A DNA stretch of 43,279 nt from Actinomycetaceae bacterium (GTDB lineage: Bacteria; Actinomycetota; Actinomycetes; Actinomycetales; Actinomycetaceae): contig SUUB01000004.1 of NCBI GenBank assembly GCA_015062745.1, positions 62,323-105,601 of the forward strand. The letters are read 5' to 3'. Of this stretch, positions 29,856 to 39,598 are shown piece after piece. The position numbers and the translations under genes were made by a program. The notes under the pieces were generated by a model. That model was given only the letters and a program-made list of their open reading frames with translations, was not told where the DNA came from and searched no databases. The first letter of the stretch is position 1; each line of letters opens with the position of its first letter.

Positions 29856-32800
29856 CCCGTATCGGCATCGCGACAGTCCAAATCCAACCCTCATTCAAGG
29901 GATTCCAGGCATCGGCGAAGAAATCCATCCTTGCAGAACTCGGCCCCCTCGGTAAGGAGATCGGGGATGGCACGGGAGGCCGGTTCGGAACACATATCCT
30001 GTCCTCTGCAGGCCAGAAACTAAAGGCTGGTGCTGCTAAGGTCGCGAAGATTGGCGGCGGCCTGTTCGCTACCGGGCTGACCGTCTCCCTGACGAAGGGA
30101 TTCACCCGGTCAAAAGCGATCGAGGAGGCAGAAGCGAAACTGCGTGGCCTGGGGAAGTCCACGCAGGAAGTTTCCGCGATCATGGACGATGCCCTGAAGT
30201 CCGTGCAGGGCACCGCCTACGGCTTAGATGAAGCGTCCACCACTGCTGGCATCCTCGTCGCCGCCGGCGTCAAATCCGGTGAAGAGCTCGAGAAGACGTT
30301 GAAGCTTGTCGCGGACTCCGCGACGATCGCCGGCCGAGACATGGGCGATATGGGCCTGATCTGGAGCTCCGTCGCATCCCAGGGCAAACTGCAGGGCCAG
30401 GACGCCATGCAGCTCATGCAGTCCGGCATCCCGATTTGGCAGATGGTCGGCGACGTCATGGGCGTCACCGCCGCCGAAGCCCAAGAACTCGGCTCCAAAG
30501 GACAAGTGTCCTTCGAGATCTTCCGGAAAGCCATGGAAGAAGGCGTGGGCGGGGCAGCCCTGTCCGCCGGTGAAACCACGACCGGCGCGTTCAAAAACTT
30601 CATGGCGTCCGTATCCCGCTTCGGTCAGACCCTGCTGCAAGACATTTACCCGATGATCGGCCCCGCCCTGAAAAGCCTCACATCATGGGTTGACGGCCTG
30701 GCCGGTAAGGCCGGCCCCGCCATCGAAAACGTGATCGACGGCCTACGAGGCGTCGCCAGCATCCTCTTCAAAGGCGACTTCACCGGATCCTTCTGGGGAC
30801 TAGAAGAAGACTCTCCTGTCATCGGCTTCCTGTTCAGGCTGAGGGAAACCGCGATTGACGTGTTCGGCCGCCTCCGCTCCGGCCTGGCGTCCTTCGCTGA
30901 GGGTGTGAAAGGAATCTTCAATATCCTCGTGCGAGGAGATTTCACGTCCTTCTGGGGAATGGAAGAAGACTCCCCGTTCGTGGACGCCCTGTTCAAGGTA
31001 CGGGAGTTTATCGGCTCCGCGTGGGACACAATCCGCGACGTCGTACCAAAAATCGTATCCATCGTCCGAGAGCAAGTATTCCCCGCGATCAAAGATACGA
31101 TCGTCTGGCTATGGGACCACAAAGACTGGGTCGCCGCCTGGGTGGCCGCGCTCGCTGGCGCGTTCGCCGCCTACAAGATCGGGAAGAAGATCACCGAAGT
31201 TGTCACGGCACTCGGTAAGATCGCGCCTGCGATATCCAAGGCGATGAAGGTACTCATGGCGAACCCGGTCGTGCTGATCATCGCCGCGATCGTCGGCGTC
31301 CTCATCCTCTTGTGGACCAAATGTGAGGCGTTCCGGGACGCTGTGAAGACGATCGTTGCCACGATCGGCCGGATCGTGAAAACCGTCTGGGAGAACGTCA
31401 TCCGACCCGCGTTCGAAGCGGTCCGTTCGTTCATCATGGATACGCTCGTCCCGGCCCTGACATCGTTCTGGCAGAACACGGTCCAACCGATCATCACGAA
31501 GGTCGGGGAGATCCTTCGGAACGTGTGGGAAGGCGTGATCCGGCCGGTGATCGCCGCGCTGATTGAGTTCGTGACCGAGCGGCTGATTCCCACCGTCATG
31601 TCCCTGTGGCGGAACGTCATCCAGCCGGTCGTGACCGCCATCATGGGGTTCATTAAGGGCGCGTGGGAGAACGTTATCCAGCCTGTGTTCGCGACGATCA
31701 AGAACGTTATCTCCAACGTGCTCGGCCCGATTTTCACCTGGCTGTACGAGACGATCATTCGCCCAGTGTGGGACAAGATCACCGAGGCGATCCGTATCGC
31801 ATGGGGCATTATCCAGATTATCTGGGACACGATCAAATGGACGATTGATAACGTGCTCGGCCCCGTGTTCACCTGGCTGTGGGAAAAGGTCATTCAGCCG
31901 GCCTGGGAAGGGATTTCCGGGGCGATCAGCTGGGCGTGGGAGCATGTTATTTCACCCGCGTTTGAGGCGGTCAAGGACGCTGTCGGCCTGGTCGGTGAAG
32001 CGTTCGAAACCGTGAAAGATGTCGTGGTGGGCGCGTGGGAGACCATGGTGAACCTGCTGGTCAAGCCGATCAATTTCGTGATCGGCACCGTGTACAACAA
32101 CGGTATCCGGAAAGCGTTCAACTGGGTCGCGCAGGCTGTCGGCTCGTCCATCCGGTTGGAGGAAGCCTCAACGATTAACCCGTTCCCATCCCAGTCCACG
32201 TCGAAACCGTCAACGTCGGGAAGGCTGGCTGCTGGCCCGCTGAACTGGGAGGCGCGTGCGAAAGGCGGGTGGACCCCTCCCGGGTGGACCCTGGTCGGTG
32301 AGGAAGGCCCCGAGCTGGTGAACTTTTCCCGGCCGTCCCGCGTGTACACGGCCGAGGAAACAGCGGCAGCCCTGGCAGGTGCGGATATCTCCCCGTATCT
32401 GCGGCCGGACCGCATGTACACCCCGGATGAAGCCTGGACCGCGATCCACGCGTTGAAAACGGGTGACCAACGCCTGTTGCAGGGCGCGCTCGGGCCGTCC
32501 CCGTCGCAGTCCCTGCTGCCGATTGGTGGATTCTGGGACAGTCTCGGTCATGCTTGGTCGAAAACGTGGCGGGGCGTGAAAGATTTCGTCGCCGATGGGA
32601 TCTCCTGGGTGCGTGGCCGCTTGGCCGACGCCGCCGGACTCGTCCTCAACCCGATCAAAGAACAGATCGCGTCCATGGTCGAAGGCCACGGCACGATTTC
32701 CGACATGGTCGGTGATGCGTTCCGCCGTACGATCGACAACCTGCTCGAGTGGGTGCGCGGCGTCGACGAGGAGTCCAACGAGTCCGGGGAGACCTCGGAA

Positions 32801-33520
32801 GCGAAGAACAATGCGGCGGCCATGAACGAGGCTGCCGTCTCCGGCGCGGACCTGAAGGAACTCCAACGCAATGCTGTCGTTCTGGGTGGGGTGACGCGTC
32901 GCCCTGTTAAGGGTGGCGTGCTCACGTCGACGTTCGGCGTTTCCCGCTACGGCGGCTACCATGCGGGCATCGACCTGGCCGCACCGACCGGCACTCCGGT
33001 GTATGCGTACCGGTCCGGCACCGTGCTCGGCACCGGGTGGAACGTCCTGGCGGGCCGGTCCGGGATCGGCATCATGCTGTCCCATGGCCAGTATGGCGGC
33101 TCCTACTACGGTCATTTGTCCGCGTCGAAGGTTCACCGGGGCCAGGCGGTCACCGCCGGCCAACTGATCGGCCTGGTCGGCGCGACAGGTAACGCGACCG
33201 GCCCCCACTTGCACTGGGAGCTGAACAGGGGCAACTGGCAATCCCCGTACAATCCGTTGCCGTTCCTCCCAGCATATGACCAGGGCGGTTGGCTCCTGCC
33301 TGGTATGGGCACGGTCGCGAACCTGACCGGCAGCCCAGAGCCCGTCCTCACCCAGGCCCAGTGGGATGCGATCTCGACCCTGGCGGCACGAGGTGCCGGG
33401 GTTGGTCTGCCGGACCGGGTGACCCTCGTGGATGCGGACGGGTCAATCCTCGCACGGGCCCGCGTGGTCGCCGGTGAGGTTGTCGAGCGGGCAGCCGACG
33501 AGGCTGCACGATGGGAGTAG
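29852..33520 (+). CDS. Tape measure protein with M23 peptidase domain
   Basis: 1222 aa from ATG 29852 (ATGA overlap with chaperone T; 29768 is a shadow). The N-terminal half holds the tape-measure core (STTAGILVAAGVKSGEELEK, DAMQLMQSGIPIWQMVGDVM). Residues ~304-393 carry a duplicated module around GDFTGSFWGLEEDSP and GDFTSFWGMEEDSP. Residues ~510-710 form Trp-containing helical repeats (W..VI.P pattern) with hydrophobic stretches. A LytM/M23 zinc peptidase lies near the C terminus: H1037 and D1041 in YHAGIDLA, and H1119/H1121 in HLHWE. It sets tail length and probably opens peptidoglycan during DNA entry. Confidence 0.93.
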   Translation: MTRIGIATVQIQPSFKGFQASAKKSILAELGPLGKEIGDGTGGRFGTHILSSAGQKLKAGAAKVAKIGGGLFATGLTVSLTKGFTRSKAIEEAEAKLRGLGKSTQEVSAIMDDALKSVQGTAYGLDEASTTAGILVAAGVKSGEELEKTLKLVADSATIAGRDMGDMGLIWSSVASQGKLQGQDAMQLMQSGIPIWQMVGDVMGVTAAEAQELGSKGQVSFEIFRKAMEEGVGGAALSAGETTTGAFKNFMASVSRFGQTLLQDIYPMIGPALKSLTSWVDGLAGKAGPAIENVIDGLRGVASILFKGDFTGSFWGLEEDSPVIGFLFRLRETAIDVFGRLRSGLASFAEGVKGIFNILVRGDFTSFWGMEEDSPFVDALFKVREFIGSAWDTIRDVVPKIVSIVREQVFPAIKDTIVWLWDHKDWVAAWVAALAGAFAAYKIGKKITEVVTALGKIAPAISKAMKVLMANPVVLIIAAIVGVLILLWTKCEAFRDAVKTIVATIGRIVKTVWENVIRPAFEAVRSFIMDTLVPALTSFWQNTVQPIITKVGEILRNVWEGVIRPVIAALIEFVTERLIPTVMSLWRNVIQPVVTAIMGFIKGAWENVIQPVFATIKNVISNVLGPIFTWLYETIIRPVWDKITEAIRIAWGIIQIIWDTIKWTIDNVLGPVFTWLWEKVIQPAWEGISGAISWAWEHVISPAFEAVKDAVGLVGEAFETVKDVVVGAWETMVNLLVKPINFVIGTVYNNGIRKAFNWVAQAVGSSIRLEEASTINPFPSQSTSKPSTSGRLAAGPLNWEARAKGGWTPPGWTLVGEEGPELVNFSRPSRVYTAEETAAALAGADISPYLRPDRMYTPDEAWTAIHALKTGDQRLLQGALGPSPSQSLLPIGGFWDSLGHAWSKTWRGVKDFVADGISWVRGRLADAAGLVLNPIKEQIASMVEGHGTISDMVGDAFRRTIDNLLEWVRGVDEESNESGETSEAKNNAAAMNEAAVSGADLKELQRNAVVLGGVTRRPVKGGVLTSTFGVSRYGGYHAGIDLAAPTGTPVYAYRSGTVLGTGWNVLAGRSGIGIMLSHGQYGGSYYGHLSASKVHRGQAVTAGQLIGLVGATGNATGPHLHWELNRGNWQSPYNPLPFLPAYDQGGWLLPGMGTVANLTGSPEPVLTQAQWDAISTLAARGAGVGLPDRVTLVDADGSILARARVVAGEVVERAADEAARWE

Positions 33521-33523
33521 CGG

Positions 33524-34261
33524 ATGATCAGTGCGTCTCTTGTACGTGATGACATGGCACTGGTGGATCGGATCGTGCTGGCCGGGCTGACCCCCGGCCA
33601 GCCCGTCACGGGCCGCACGGCAGACGGGACGTGGGAGTGGACCGTGGCCACATCGCCCGCCGGAGTCTCACTCGTGGACCCGCTGGCACCGATCGGCACC
33701 GACGTCGTCTACACGCAGGGCGGGCAGGACACCGTCCCTATCCGCCGGGACGCCGCCATGTACGGGGCGGTCACGTCCCTCGACGGCCGCACGGCCGTCC
33801 CGGCCATCCTGCCGCACAAGTGGGAAGACGACGACGCGCCGGACGTGACCGTGCACCAGGCCGGCGGCCGTGCCTGGCCAATCTACGGCCAATTCGCTTC
33901 GCATGCTGAGACGTCCATCGAACTCCGTGTCGAAGGAATACATGTGCGGACCATGCGCCGCCTAGTCCGCGCCCAGCAGCCCGTCATCGTCCACCACGTG
34001 GCCTGCCCCGTCCCGGAATGCATCGTCCCACCGGCACGAGCCGGAATCATTCGCGCCGTGACATCCGCCGTGACGGCCCGGAAGGACCTCGGAGAAATGC
34101 TGTACACGGTCACCTTCCGGGCCGTCGACCTGACCGACGTGCGCCCGGCGGGTGTGCCGGCAGCGACCTGGTGGGATGTCAAGCAGCGGTTCCCCTCCGT
34201 GTGGGACCTGCAATCAGAAACAGCGTGGACACTCGCGGAGGGTGGGTGGAATGCGGACTGA
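33524..34261 (+). CDS. Distal tail-like protein
   Basis: 245 aa immediately after the tape measure (GGGAGTAGCGG leader). Beta-rich; APIGTDVVYTQGGQDTVPI and LEMLYTVTFRAVDLTDVRP-like strands fit the distal tail proteins found at this position. The call rests on order and length. It overlaps the next gene by 11 bases. Confidence 0.72.
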   Translation: MISASLVRDDMALVDRIVLAGLTPGQPVTGRTADGTWEWTVATSPAGVSLVDPLAPIGTDVVYTQGGQDTVPIRRDAAMYGAVTSLDGRTAVPAILPHKWEDDDAPDVTVHQAGGRAWPIYGQFASHAETSIELRVEGIHVRTMRRLVRAQQPVIVHHVACPVPECIVPPARAGIIRAVTSAVTARKDLGEMLYTVTFRAVDLTDVRPAGVPAATWWDVKQRFPSVWDLQSETAWTLAEGGWNAD

Positions 34262-35300
34262 CACCCCCACACCAGACGAGCTGTCCGGTGCACGATTCTG
34301 GGCCACGGCCCGCATCACCCTCGGCCGGCAGGCCGTCGTCTTGCCCGTCATGGCAGGGCACATTATCTGGCAGGCCGATCAATCCCCGTCCGTGCAAGTC
34401 ACCGGGCTGCGCCTGCCCATACTCACAGAGACCGGGGAGAACGTCATTATGACGGGCCTGGTCGGCTCGGAAGGGCACCGGGTCCACATCGACTGCCACG
34501 CCAGATCTGGTGCGGCCGTCTGGGACTGGCCTATGGGCACCTACCAGATCAGCCAGGTGCGCCGCCAGGACGGCGGCACGATCGACGTGACCGGCCAACT
34601 CCTCACCGCCGCCATTGCGGATCACAAGTACGCGTCCGCGAAACCGGTGAACGTCCGCCAATCCGCCCTGACCGTCCTCCAAGCCCTCGCCGTTGAAGAC
34701 GACATTCACTTGGACTGGTCAGACGACCTTGTCGCCCGGAGAATCCCGTCCGATTACACGATCGGCACGGACCGGGGCGAAGCCTGGGCCGCCCTCCTCG
34801 AAGCAATCGGGGCGTATGCGACGTTCAGCCCGCACGCTGACGTGCGCATACGCCCCGTCCCCGAGCCGACAGGAACCCCGGTCGTCACGGTCACCGGCGG
34901 GCTCGGCGGCACGGTCGTGGACGCCGAGATCACGTTAGACCGCGCCCAGATCTTCAATCACATTATCGTCCCGGTGAAGGACTCCGACCAGGTCGCCGAG
35001 GTCGCTCAACGGGACGGCCGGTACGCCGTCGACCGGTGCGGCTGGCGGTCCAAAGAAATCTCCGGCGCGGACGTACCCAATATGGCGCAAGCCTCGCTCG
35101 TGGCACGCGCCGAGCTGACGAAAAGCCTCGCCCGTGCCGTGACAGTACCCGTCGAACTGATCCCCGATTGGCGGATCGAACCGTACGACCTGGTCCGCGT
35201 CACCGTAAACGACGTCGCCCGCATGGGACTCGTCACCGGGGTCGACTGGCCACTCACCCACGCCGACACGATGGTCATCGATATCGCAACGGAGGTATAA
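34251..35300 (+). CDS. Tail tip/baseplate hub protein
   Basis: 349 aa from ATG 34251 (GGAGGGTGG upstream; 34152 is a shadow). Contains SVQVTGLRLPILTETGENVI, GTYQISQVRRQDGGTIDVTG and a long beta domain; DUF5047/hub-like proteins occupy this slot in actinophages. Probably forms the tail-tip hub. Confidence 0.72.
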   Translation: MRTDTPTPDELSGARFWATARITLGRQAVVLPVMAGHIIWQADQSPSVQVTGLRLPILTETGENVIMTGLVGSEGHRVHIDCHARSGAAVWDWPMGTYQISQVRRQDGGTIDVTGQLLTAAIADHKYASAKPVNVRQSALTVLQALAVEDDIHLDWSDDLVARRIPSDYTIGTDRGEAWAALLEAIGAYATFSPHADVRIRPVPEPTGTPVVTVTGGLGGTVVDAEITLDRAQIFNHIIVPVKDSDQVAEVAQRDGRYAVDRCGWRSKEISGADVPNMAQASLVARAELTKSLARAVTVPVELIPDWRIEPYDLVRVTVNDVARMGLVTGVDWPLTHADTMVIDIATEV

Positions 35301-35303
35301 GGA

Positions 35304-37004
35304 ATGGTACGGAAAACAGAGCTGACCACAGCTCGCCGGCAGGCAGCGAAAAAGACGGCTGGCGGGGATCCGCGCACGGTCATGCCGGTACGCACCGCCA
35401 CACTCGTCTCGCTCACGGACGACGATGGGAAAGTCGTCGTGTCCATGGGCGGTGAAGAACTGACCCTGCCAGCAGCCCCTGGCGCGTACGTCGAGGACGG
35501 CCGCGTATCCGTCCTCGTGGACACCGCTGGGCGTCCCTACCAGGTGCTAGGACCACTCGAGGCACACCCGGCGAACCTGGACGCCGACATCCAACCGGTG
35601 AAGCGGATCGTACTGCCCGAACTGGCCGGCGACCTGGACGCCGCAAAACACGAGCTCGAGCAAGCCGGCGCAGCACGCGATGAACGGATCGCGCAGGCTG
35701 AGGAAGCACTACGCCAAGCGGCAGCAACACTGGAAGCAGTCAAAGCCGGTGACATTGAACCTACGGCCGAGCTGTGGCTGAAGTTGCTGCGGGTGGCGGG
35801 TGATGCGACGATCGGCGGTAACCTGCTCGTCCTCGGGGAGATCAACGCGGCCGACCTGACGGTGACCGAGGACCTATGGGCCAAACTCGCCGCCTTCGTC
35901 AAGGTGACCACGGATATGCTGGTCGCCGGGCGTGCGACGATCACCAACGAACTGCTGGTGGATACGCTGCGGGGTAAAACCTTGGTCGGCGTGCAAGTCC
36001 TCGGCGGCCTGTTTGAGTTACTGTCGGCGGTGGAACGCTCAGCGGGCTGGGATCAGTCCCGGTACAGTCAGGCGGTGGAGACGGATTGGCGTGCCACATC
36101 GACCATGATCGAGGATGGCGTATCCGTTGCCGTGCGTTTGGCGGTCCCTGCGGCGTGGCAGTTCGAGCAGGATTGGGACGGCGTCATCTGGCTGAACTAC
36201 CAGCTCGACGCGGCCACAGACCCCGACCGGGCCGTGTCCTTCACCCTCGAATCCACGGCGCACCTGTCGGGAAAGATTGAATGCGGCGGCGACATAACGC
36301 CGATCACCCTACAAAAGGGCACGCCGCAAACCGTGACGTTGGCCGGGGAGCACGTCACCGGCCTACTCCGGATCAAGCTCACCCCGGCCCGAAACCAGAA
36401 CAGCTTCACCGTCTGCATGACTGGCCTCACGGACTCGTACCATGACTACCTGCCCACCGGGCTACGCATCGACCGAGACGACGCCGGGATCGCCCAGCTG
36501 GTCTACACGTCCCCCGCCGGCACATGCGTCCTCAACCCGCTGGGGATTTCGTACACGCCGGCCGGCGGCACCGGTCGCACGGTCGAATGGGGAACCTTCG
36601 TCAACCCGCCCGTGGCTATCGCGTCCCGCACGTCGAACCGTGCCCTGGGCAACGGGAACTGGTACAACGCCGTCTTAGACGCGGCCACCGCATATACGGT
36701 CGGCGGCTTCATCTACGACGACGGCAGGCTCACCGCGCCCGTCTCGGGAGTCTACCGGCTCGGCGGCCTCGGCAAATTCGCGCACCACACCACGGGCCGA
36801 CGCGGCGTCGGCTTCTCTATCAATGATGGCAGTCCGGACACGAACACCGTCTCCGCTGCCGTGTCGGGAACATCGGTCGTCGAGTGTAACGCGCTGGTCC
36901 GGCTGAACGCCGGAGACCGGATCAAACTCATGCTCTACCAGGACTCCGGGACGACACTCGCATCCACGGCCGCCGAGTTCTCCGCCCAATACGTCACCGC
37001 ATAA
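35304..37004 (+). CDS. Minor tail/receptor-binding protein with C1q-like end
   Basis: 566 aa after GGAGGTATAAGGA. A basic start and small OB-like part (TATLVSLTDDDGKVVVSMGG), a coiled coil (about residues 110-150), a beta domain containing an elongated strand set, and a C-terminal jelly-roll of C1q/TNF type (FIYDDGRLTAPVSGVYRLGG, NAGDRIKLMLYQDSGTT). The architecture is that of tail spikes or receptor-binding proteins. Confidence 0.75.
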   Translation: MVRKTELTTARRQAAKKTAGGDPRTVMPVRTATLVSLTDDDGKVVVSMGGEELTLPAAPGAYVEDGRVSVLVDTAGRPYQVLGPLEAHPANLDADIQPVKRIVLPELAGDLDAAKHELEQAGAARDERIAQAEEALRQAAATLEAVKAGDIEPTAELWLKLLRVAGDATIGGNLLVLGEINAADLTVTEDLWAKLAAFVKVTTDMLVAGRATITNELLVDTLRGKTLVGVQVLGGLFELLSAVERSAGWDQSRYSQAVETDWRATSTMIEDGVSVAVRLAVPAAWQFEQDWDGVIWLNYQLDAATDPDRAVSFTLESTAHLSGKIECGGDITPITLQKGTPQTVTLAGEHVTGLLRIKLTPARNQNSFTVCMTGLTDSYHDYLPTGLRIDRDDAGIAQLVYTSPAGTCVLNPLGISYTPAGGTGRTVEWGTFVNPPVAIASRTSNRALGNGNWYNAVLDAATAYTVGGFIYDDGRLTAPVSGVYRLGGLGKFAHHTTGRRGVGFSINDGSPDTNTVSAAVSGTSVVECNALVRLNAGDRIKLMLYQDSGTTLASTAAEFSAQYVTA

Positions 37005-37028
37005 CCAACCAGAGGAAGGACACGGGTT

Positions 37029-37517
37029 ATGGCTGTCGAGATAGACCTGACGACCATTAGTGAGACGGAGTGGGGTGATTTCTATGCCGCCGTGCTGCGA
37101 GAGCAGCAACGACGGCTTCTCCTCGCCACCGCCGCCCAACAAGCCGAAACACTCGCGGCGCAGTACGCGGCCGCCGTTGAGACGCAGCCGGCACGCCAGC
37201 TCGCCGACATCCCCACCACGGGCGCGGTCGGCCCCGGCGAGAAAGTCATCATCGACGGCATCACGTGGGAGAACGTGTCTGGGGCGTGGCTCTCCCCACA
37301 CACGGCAGGACCGGACGTGTACCCGCTGGGCTGGCGCAACACGGCCCTCGCCGCACCAGGCGCGGGAGACGCCTACCCGGCATGGGCCGTCGGCGTCGCC
37401 TACACGACTGGCACGCTGGTGACCTATCAGGGCACCGTGTACCGGTGCGTCATCGCCCACACATCACAAGCCGACTGGACACCACCGGTCGTGCCCGCAC
37501 TCTGGACCATCGCATAA
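37029..37517 (+). CDS. Tail protein with chitin-binding-like (CBM5/12) module
   Basis: 162 aa after AGGAAGGACACGGGTT. An N-terminal helix (ISETEWGDFYAAVLREQQRR) and beta part precede a carbohydrate-binding module at the end: YPAWAVGVAYTTGTLVTYQG, VYRCVIAHTSQADWTPPVVP, ALW. This aromatic pattern is typical of CBM5/12 and suggests binding of cell-surface glycans. Confidence 0.82.
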   Translation: MAVEIDLTTISETEWGDFYAAVLREQQRRLLLATAAQQAETLAAQYAAAVETQPARQLADIPTTGAVGPGEKVIIDGITWENVSGAWLSPHTAGPDVYPLGWRNTALAAPGAGDAYPAWAVGVAYTTGTLVTYQGTVYRCVIAHTSQADWTPPVVPALWTIA

Positions 37518-37528
37518 GGGAGATTCCA

Positions 37529-38206
37529 TTGCCCATCATCGACCTGTTTAAGCGTGTCCTCCCGAAGGTTGGGACATCCGCCGCCGACTCTGACGGCCCC
37601 GTCAACATTCAAACCGTGTTCGAGGATTTCTCGTCGTCCCTGCACTCCCCGATCCCCGTCGCAGACCAGACAGAGGCAGATCAGATCGCCTCCGCCGCAC
37701 CCGCCACCGCCTTCCCACTGTTCGTGTTCAACCAATCGACCGTCACATTAGACGTCATGGCACAGCAGGGCGGCGCGTGGGACATGGTCGGTGGTCGCCC
37801 CCACGGGCTGACCGCCACCCTGTACCAGACCAACCTACCCAACGGCGTCGTGAAAAATCTCGGCATCGGATCCATCACCCGGCAAACCGAAGGGTGGGCA
37901 CTGTCGTCCGATAACGTCCGCCTGACCGTGCCCTCCACTGGCCTGTATCTCGTCCAGGCGAATATCAATGTGTCCGGCGACTCACAAACCCTCGGCAGAG
38001 TCTTCACAGAGTTCGAGGTCGAGGGGCAGAAGTATCGGACGGGATCGGCCGCCGAAGACCAGATGAATTTCATGGCAGTGATTCCTATAACCGCAGGGTC
38101 CACCATCGCCACCTACTTCTACCACTCGGCCGGTGGCACCCGATCCGTCCAACAGGGCGTACTCACGGTCGTTCAGACACTCGCACCCCGGTGGAAGCGA
38201 GGCTAA
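37529..38206 (+). CDS. Minor tail protein with C1q-like domain (TTG start)
   Basis: 225 aa. The track's start at 37265 lies inside the CBM gene; TTG at 37529, with AAGGGAG eight bases upstream, gives MPIIDLFKRVLPKVGTS. The C-terminal ~130 residues are jelly-roll-like (SDNVRLTVPSTGLYLVQANI, AGSTIATYFYHSAGGT), related in type to the end of the 566-aa protein. Probably a second tail-tip adhesin. Confidence 0.72.
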   Translation: MPIIDLFKRVLPKVGTSAADSDGPVNIQTVFEDFSSSLHSPIPVADQTEADQIASAAPATAFPLFVFNQSTVTLDVMAQQGGAWDMVGGRPHGLTATLYQTNLPNGVVKNLGIGSITRQTEGWALSSDNVRLTVPSTGLYLVQANINVSGDSQTLGRVFTEFEVEGQKYRTGSAAEDQMNFMAVIPITAGSTIATYFYHSAGGTRSVQQGVLTVVQTLAPRWKRG

Positions 38207-38207
38207 C

Positions 38208-38696
38208 ATGCCCTCTCCTTTGCTTGATACTGCTGTGATTGTTGCCGTGGTCGCCATGATTGGCGGTGTTGTCACCGCGGGGATTTCCGCACTCGTGCAG
38301 CGGCGGAACGCCCGCGCAGACTACAGTCTCGCCGTGCTGGCCCGTACCGTAGACGAGCTACAAGAGCAGGTACGGGACGCCGAGACCCGGACGACCAGGC
38401 TACGGGAAAGCCTGGACCAGATGGACGCCAAATTCTCCCGCCTGCGCCGCGAACTAGGACAAGCCAGGGATCACGAGCTCGCACTGTCCCAGCAGGTAGG
38501 CGTCTGGCAAGACCACGTCTCCCGGCTGGAACGGCATATCAATCTGCAACTACCACCCCCGCCGCCGGCACGGCCCTTGGCTGCTGTCGCCCAATCCGAC
38601 CGAGGCACAAGACTCGCATCAGTTCCGGCTCACGACGACAACGGCGAGATCCCCAATGATGACAGCGACGACGACGAAGAAGGAGACCAAGCATGA
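38208..38696 (+). CDS. Membrane-anchored coiled-coil protein (DUF2746-like)
   Basis: 162 aa from ATG 38208. One N-terminal hydrophobic span (AVIVAVVAMIGGVVTAGISA), a long Arg/Glu/Leu coiled coil (about residues 43-112), a Pro stretch and a highly acidic C terminus. Such proteins occur beside lysin genes in actinophages and may assist lysis like a spanin or lysis regulator. Overlaps the endolysin start. Confidence 0.75.
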   Translation: MPSPLLDTAVIVAVVAMIGGVVTAGISALVQRRNARADYSLAVLARTVDELQEQVRDAETRTTRLRESLDQMDAKFSRLRRELGQARDHELALSQQVGVWQDHVSRLERHINLQLPPPPPARPLAAVAQSDRGTRLASVPAHDDNGEIPNDDSDDDEEGDQA

Positions 38697-39598
38697 CAAG
38701 CATTCTGCATGGCGTGGATGTGCACGCCCGTTACCAAGCCGGATGGCCGCAGTCGAGCGTGCCCGGCGTGGATTTCGTGATCGCGAAGGCCACCGGCGGC
38801 ACATCGCTGGTGATCTCCGGCTGGAAATCCATGCTGGCCGGAGCTGCCCGTACCGGTGTCTACCATTACGCCCGCGAACGCGGCCGGGCAGGAACACCTG
38901 CAGCGGAGGCCGCGAACTTCATCCGGCAAGCAGCCCTTGCCCCGTCTGACGCGCTCCTCGTCCTCGACTGGGAGGAAGCATCCGGGAACAACCTCGGTGA
39001 CGCGGACTGGATCCTGGAATGGATGCGGCTGGTCGAGCAGGCCCTCGGCCGACGTCCTATCTTCTACACGTACCGGGCCACTCTGCTTGCCCACCCGTCC
39101 CTACGCCGCGTCCAGCAGGCCGGATATCCGCTCTGGTACGCCCGGTACCCGTACAGTGCCCCGGTCGGCTGGAAATCCTATGCGCAGCCGACCGACGTGC
39201 CCTACTGGGGCCGACCAGCCATCTGGCAGTACTCGTCGGCCGGAGGGGTTCCCGGCTGGCAGGGAGCACTGGATCTGAACATTTTCTACGGTGGGGCCGC
39301 TCAGTGGGCGGCCCTTACTGCTGCTAAAGCCGTCACGGCAGCAACCACACGACACAACACACGAGGAGGGATTTTCGGCGACATGTACACCCACATCATC
39401 TTCCAGGTCGGCAACGCCATCTGCATCGCCAACGTCGCGGCAGGCACGTGGCGACGCATGCCCAACACGCAGACCTTTACCGAGACGGTCACCATGCTGC
39501 AACGCGCCAAAGCGACCATGGTCGAATGGCGGCATATCAACGCGTCCAAATCCAACAACGTAGTGAATCCTGCCGTGTTCGGCGTGGAGGTGAAATGA
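38693..39598 (+). CDS. Endolysin, GH25 muramidase
   Basis: 301 aa (ATGA overlap). Residues 1-200 form a GH25 lysozyme: HGVDVHARYQAGW (Asp9), VDFVIAKATGG, GVYHYAR, VLDWEEASG (Asp92, Glu94) and a final barrel strand ending at DLNIFYGG. It hydrolyses the MurNAc-GlcNAc bond. After a short linker, about residues 222-301 (GDMYTHIIFQVGNAICIANV ... VVNPAVFGVEVK) look like a cell-wall-binding or phage-specific C-terminal domain that I cannot name. Confidence 0.9.
   Translation: MTSILHGVDVHARYQAGWPQSSVPGVDFVIAKATGGTSLVISGWKSMLAGAARTGVYHYARERGRAGTPAAEAANFIRQAALAPSDALLVLDWEEASGNNLGDADWILEWMRLVEQALGRRPIFYTYRATLLAHPSLRRVQQAGYPLWYARYPYSAPVGWKSYAQPTDVPYWGRPAIWQYSSAGGVPGWQGALDLNIFYGGAAQWAALTAAKAVTAATTRHNTRGGIFGDMYTHIIFQVGNAICIANVAAGTWRRMPNTQTFTETVTMLQRAKATMVEWRHINASKSNNVVNPAVFGVEVK

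Noticed and set aside
31109-31945. 278- and 240-aa minus-strand ORFs within the tape measure
   Set aside because: Long only because of the periodic sequence of the tape measure repeats; no starts with ribosome sites.
32210-33241. 343-aa minus-strand ORF
   Set aside because: Antisense shadow of the M23 region of the tape measure protein.
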